Shown: piece after piece, positions 7,016 through 9,014 of the stretch | How positions within the stretch are numbered: the first letter of the stretch is position 1 | Layout of the letters: each line of letters opens with the position of its first letter | Origin: Planctomycetota bacterium | GTDB lineage: Bacteria > Planctomycetota > SKW154 | Reading direction: 5' to 3' | DNA length: 9,014 nt | Assembly (NCBI GenBank): GCA_026418755.1 | Contig: JAOAAR010000053.1 | Location: 1-9,014, forward strand | Translations under genes and position numbers: made by a program | Notes under the pieces: generated by a model | The model's database searches: none | Seen by the model: the letters and a program-made list of their open reading frames with translations, nothing else | Told to the model about the DNA's origin: nothing

Positions 7016-7714
7016 TCACTCAAGAGATTGAGCCATTTCACGCCATACTCCGCGTTTATACCATCTTTTTGCCAGTTCGTCTGCCTCTTTGACAAGTTTG
7101 TTCATCTTATCTTCTAAGAGAATTCTGAACTTCTCAAACTCTTCTTCGCTTAAACGGCGAGGCACTTCAAGAGGGGTACCGAACCGCACTACACAGCAAG
7201 AAAAGATTTTGGGCAGAATAAATCTGTCCCACGACTTGAACTCAAAACGGGGATACGAGGCAGATGTTACCGGTACTATTGGGCGTCCACTCAGTTGTGC
7301 TGCGGTTATTACCCCGGGCTGCACTTTGTATCCGGGACCGCGGGGACCATCTGGCGTGATTGCACCATCATATTTTTCCAGCGCCCGGCAGAGCGCTTTC
7401 AGCGCTTTTGTTCCGCCCCTCGTCGTTGAGCCTCGCACGGCACCGAATCCCATCTGTCTCGTCACTTGCGTGATTATTTCGCCGTCGCGGTGCTCGCTTA
7501 TCATTATGTGGATTTTTCTGCGCCTGTGTGAAAACGCCAGAAGAAGCAGCCTGCCATGCCAGAATGCGTATATACATCGCCTGCCGTTCTTATGAGCCTG
7601 TCGCTCAAGATGACGACAGGAGAAACGCAATGAAACGCTCATTCCAATTATGTGAAGAAGTGCGTAACCAAACCATCTAATCAAAAAATATTTCAATCTA
7701 TCCCAGAAACTCAT
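7016..7714 (-). CDS. DUF374 / lysophospholipid-acyltransferase-like family protein
   Basis: At 232 residues it matches the usual DUF374 length. The family is related to acyltransferases that add acyl chains to lipid A or phospholipids at the inner membrane. Motifs in order: a hydrophobic N-terminal segment (about 8-29), FWHGRLL (51-57, candidate catalytic His53), the ISEHRDGE block (72-79), VRGSTTRGG (93-101), and ITPDGPRGPGYKVQPGV (119-135), followed by a GRPIVPV strand. All hallmark blocks are present, so it is probably functional. Its exact acceptor is unknown. It starts with an ATG whose first bases overlap the stop of the OstA/LptC-like gene (ATGA, 7711-7714), so the two are translationally coupled in one operon and probably share a role in LPS biogenesis. 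A purine-rich stretch precedes the ATG, but its best AAGGAG lies 17 bases away, which also points to coupling. Its stop lies 11 bases from the stop of the converging caspase-like gene. Confidence 0.9.
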   Translation of the reverse strand: MSFWDRLKYFLIRWFGYALLHIIGMSVSLRFSCRHLERQAHKNGRRCIYAFWHGRLLLLAFSHRRRKIHIMISEHRDGEIITQVTRQMGFGAVRGSTTRGGTKALKALCRALEKYDGAITPDGPRGPGYKVQPGVITAAQLSGRPIVPVTSASYPRFEFKSWDRFILPKIFSCCVVRFGTPLEVPRRLSEEEFEKFRILLEDKMNKLVKEADELAKRWYKRGVWREMAQSLE

Positions 7715-9014
7715 TCTCTTTTTCTCTTTTTCTCCTTCAGTTTTAGCGGGTCCAACTCCCAGTCGTAACCGCTATCTTTACCGCCGCTCTCTACTACCCC
7801 TTTACTTAAATCGTAAACGAACTCTTTCTCTCTCAAAACCGCCCCTCCCCTTTCTATGACCGCGGGTGCACCCATAATGCTCACCTTGCTGCTCTCTTTC
7901 AAATAAACACACTTCTCACAACTCAACCTGCCTGTACTCTTTTCTTCTTCTATCTCCGCTTTCACGCTTTTCTCTGCATAAAGTGAATCAATACTTTCTA
8001 TCTGCATCCTTCCCTTACTTGAAGTGGTCTCTTTATAAACCACAACCATCCTCTCTGCTTCCAGCCACCATTTCTGCTTCTCTCCTCTTGTCCCGCTCAC
8101 CTTCGGCGAACCTTCGAACTCCACTCTTCGCAGCGGCAAGAACACAAAACAATCTCTTGCTGCTACTCTCAGAGCGTCTGCCTTGCTCGCTAACTTTACA
8201 TCTTTTATCAGAACCTCTTGTGCTGGTGAATCGAAGTCAAGACGGCTACTCTCAAGAGAGAATCCTTCTGTATCAAACCGTACATTCTCTTCGAAGTCTG
8301 CCTCACGCAATCCATCTTCCGCAAAACTCAATCTTGTCTTCTCCGCAGAAACATCCCCTTTTAATCCCTTTGAATCAATAACCCCTGTTACTCTTCCTCC
8401 TGTTGCCTCCATCCTTCTCATATCAATCTTCAAGTCCTTGATGCTGAACTTGCTTTCCCCATAAACAAGTTGGACATCCTTCTCTCCGAACGAAAGTCGT
8501 TCCTCAACCGCATTGTAAAAAAGACTCTCCGTCAAAACATCCAAGTTCTCCATCTTCTCCTTCCGAACCAAACACCGCCTCACCTCCTCTGCTTCTAAAG
8601 AAACAACTTTATATTCGGCTTCTTCAAAGCGCACATTCACTTTTTCACATTCCAGTTCTATTTTCCCCCCTGTACCTTTCAATTCACCTTTCACCTCCCC
8701 TATAAGCCTCAAAAGATTTCCTTTTTCAGTAAGAACTATCTTCTTTCCTGTTGCTGTCATCTTCTCAGATTCGAACTTAAACTCCTCTCCTTCACACTCT
8801 TCAAAAACTCCGTCGCGAAGCCTCACTTGTAGCCCATTTACCCTAAGCAGCAACTTCTGCTCAGGAGATACTAACTCGACCACACCTACGCAATCTATCC
8901 GCTCCGGCTGAACCTTCTTGCTTTCTCGCTCGCTCTTAATAGTTAAATCTGCTTCACCTGTCCTCAATACCCACCGCTCCGTCTTTCCTCCCCCAGCAGT
9001 CTTCGCCCTTATTT
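7711..9014 (-). CDS. OstA/LptC-like LPS-transport family protein, N-terminus beyond the window edge
   Basis: The frame stays open from the TGA at 7711-7713 through the last base, so at least 434 residues are present and the start lies outside. A TTG at 8965-8967 has been the only internal candidate start, but in-frame residues continue upstream (including KTERWVLRTGEADL), so I treat the gene as 5' partial. The protein is one long run of short alternating strands with G-x-x-x-x-A/E-K-x-x-x-x patterns: LIGEVKGELKGTGGKIELEC, then a FEENVRFDTEGFSLESSRLDF unit, then an IMGAPAVIERGGAVLREKEFVYDL unit. This is the beta-jellyroll repeat style of LptA/LptC/OstA periplasmic LPS-bridge proteins. It is more than twice the usual size of LptA or LptC, which suggests several jellyrolls in tandem. 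It ends in a very basic tail (KLKEKKRKRE). The coding strand is strikingly purine-rich. It is upstream in the operon with the DUF374 gene. Family assignment rests on pattern, not strong signature motifs. Confidence 0.7.
   Translation of the reverse strand, partial: IRAKTAGGGKTERWVLRTGEADLTIKSERESKKVQPERIDCVGVVELVSPEQKLLLRVNGLQVRLRDGVFEECEGEEFKFESEKMTATGKKIVLTEKGNLLRLIGEVKGELKGTGGKIELECEKVNVRFEEAEYKVVSLEAEEVRRCLVRKEKMENLDVLTESLFYNAVEERLSFGEKDVQLVYGESKFSIKDLKIDMRRMEATGGRVTGVIDSKGLKGDVSAEKTRLSFAEDGLREADFEENVRFDTEGFSLESSRLDFDSPAQEVLIKDVKLASKADALRVAARDCFVFLPLRRVEFEGSPKVSGTRGEKQKWWLEAERMVVVYKETTSSKGRMQIESIDSLYAEKSVKAEIEEEKSTGRLSCEKCVYLKESSKVSIMGAPAVIERGGAVLREKEFVYDLSKGVVESGGKDSGYDWELDPLKLKEKKRKRE

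Noticed and set aside
7019..7032. CTCAA-GAGA-TTGAG hairpin as a terminator for the converging genes
   Set aside because: The 5-bp AT-containing stem has no T-run on either strand and lies inside the acyltransferase coding end.
7089..7595. A 168-codon plus-strand open frame opposite the DUF374 gene
   Set aside because: The minus strand carries all hallmark DUF374 motifs; the plus-strand translation shows no domain or sensible composition.
7983..8464. Two plus-strand open frames of 93 and 132 codons opposite the OstA/LptC-like gene
   Set aside because: They are Ser/Leu/Pro-rich, as expected for the complement of a purine-rich coding strand; no motif or translation signal supports them.
8965..8967. 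TTG as the start codon of the OstA/LptC-like gene
   Set aside because: The frame continues open to the end of the window with plausible protein sequence, there is no clear ribosome binding site, and no signal or membrane anchor follows the TTG; the gene is better treated as 5' partial.

Overview
The window carries five protein-coding genes and no RNA genes, mobile elements or CRISPR. It looks like a mid-GC, diderm (LPS-type outer membrane) bacterium. The clues are an OstA/LptC-like protein and a DUF374-type acyltransferase of envelope lipid synthesis, plus an exported lipoprotein built of Ig/PKD/propeller modules and a secreted caspase-like protein. That mixture is common in poorly cultivated bacterial phyla, but nothing here fixes the taxon.

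Layout. Bases 1-578 (+) hold the C-terminal half of a thiolase whose start lies outside the window. A LysR-type regulator (626-1558, +) follows after 47 bases. A short spacer (1559-1686) contains an 18-bp palindrome and a near-consensus sigma-70 promoter, followed by a strong ribosome binding site. These serve a 1281-residue lipoprotein (1687-5532, +), which ends in a textbook intrinsic terminator (5554-5590). A separate, weaker promoter then precedes a secreted caspase/legumain-fold protein with an EF-hand loop and a helical TPR-like tail (5670-7004, +).

On the opposite strand, converging on it with only 11 bases between stop codons, is a two-gene envelope operon. It consists of a long OstA/LptC-like protein, open at the right edge (7711-9014, -), and a DUF374 acyltransferase (7016-7714, -) whose start overlaps it by 4 bases.

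How the genes relate. The minus-strand pair plausibly works on LPS or lipid A assembly and transport. The lipoprotein and the caspase-like protein are both exported and adjacent, but a terminator and separate promoters divide them, so a functional link is only a hypothesis. The palindrome sits where a LysR-family protein would be expected to bind relative to the lipoprotein promoter, which makes control of the lipoprotein by the neighbouring regulator a testable idea.
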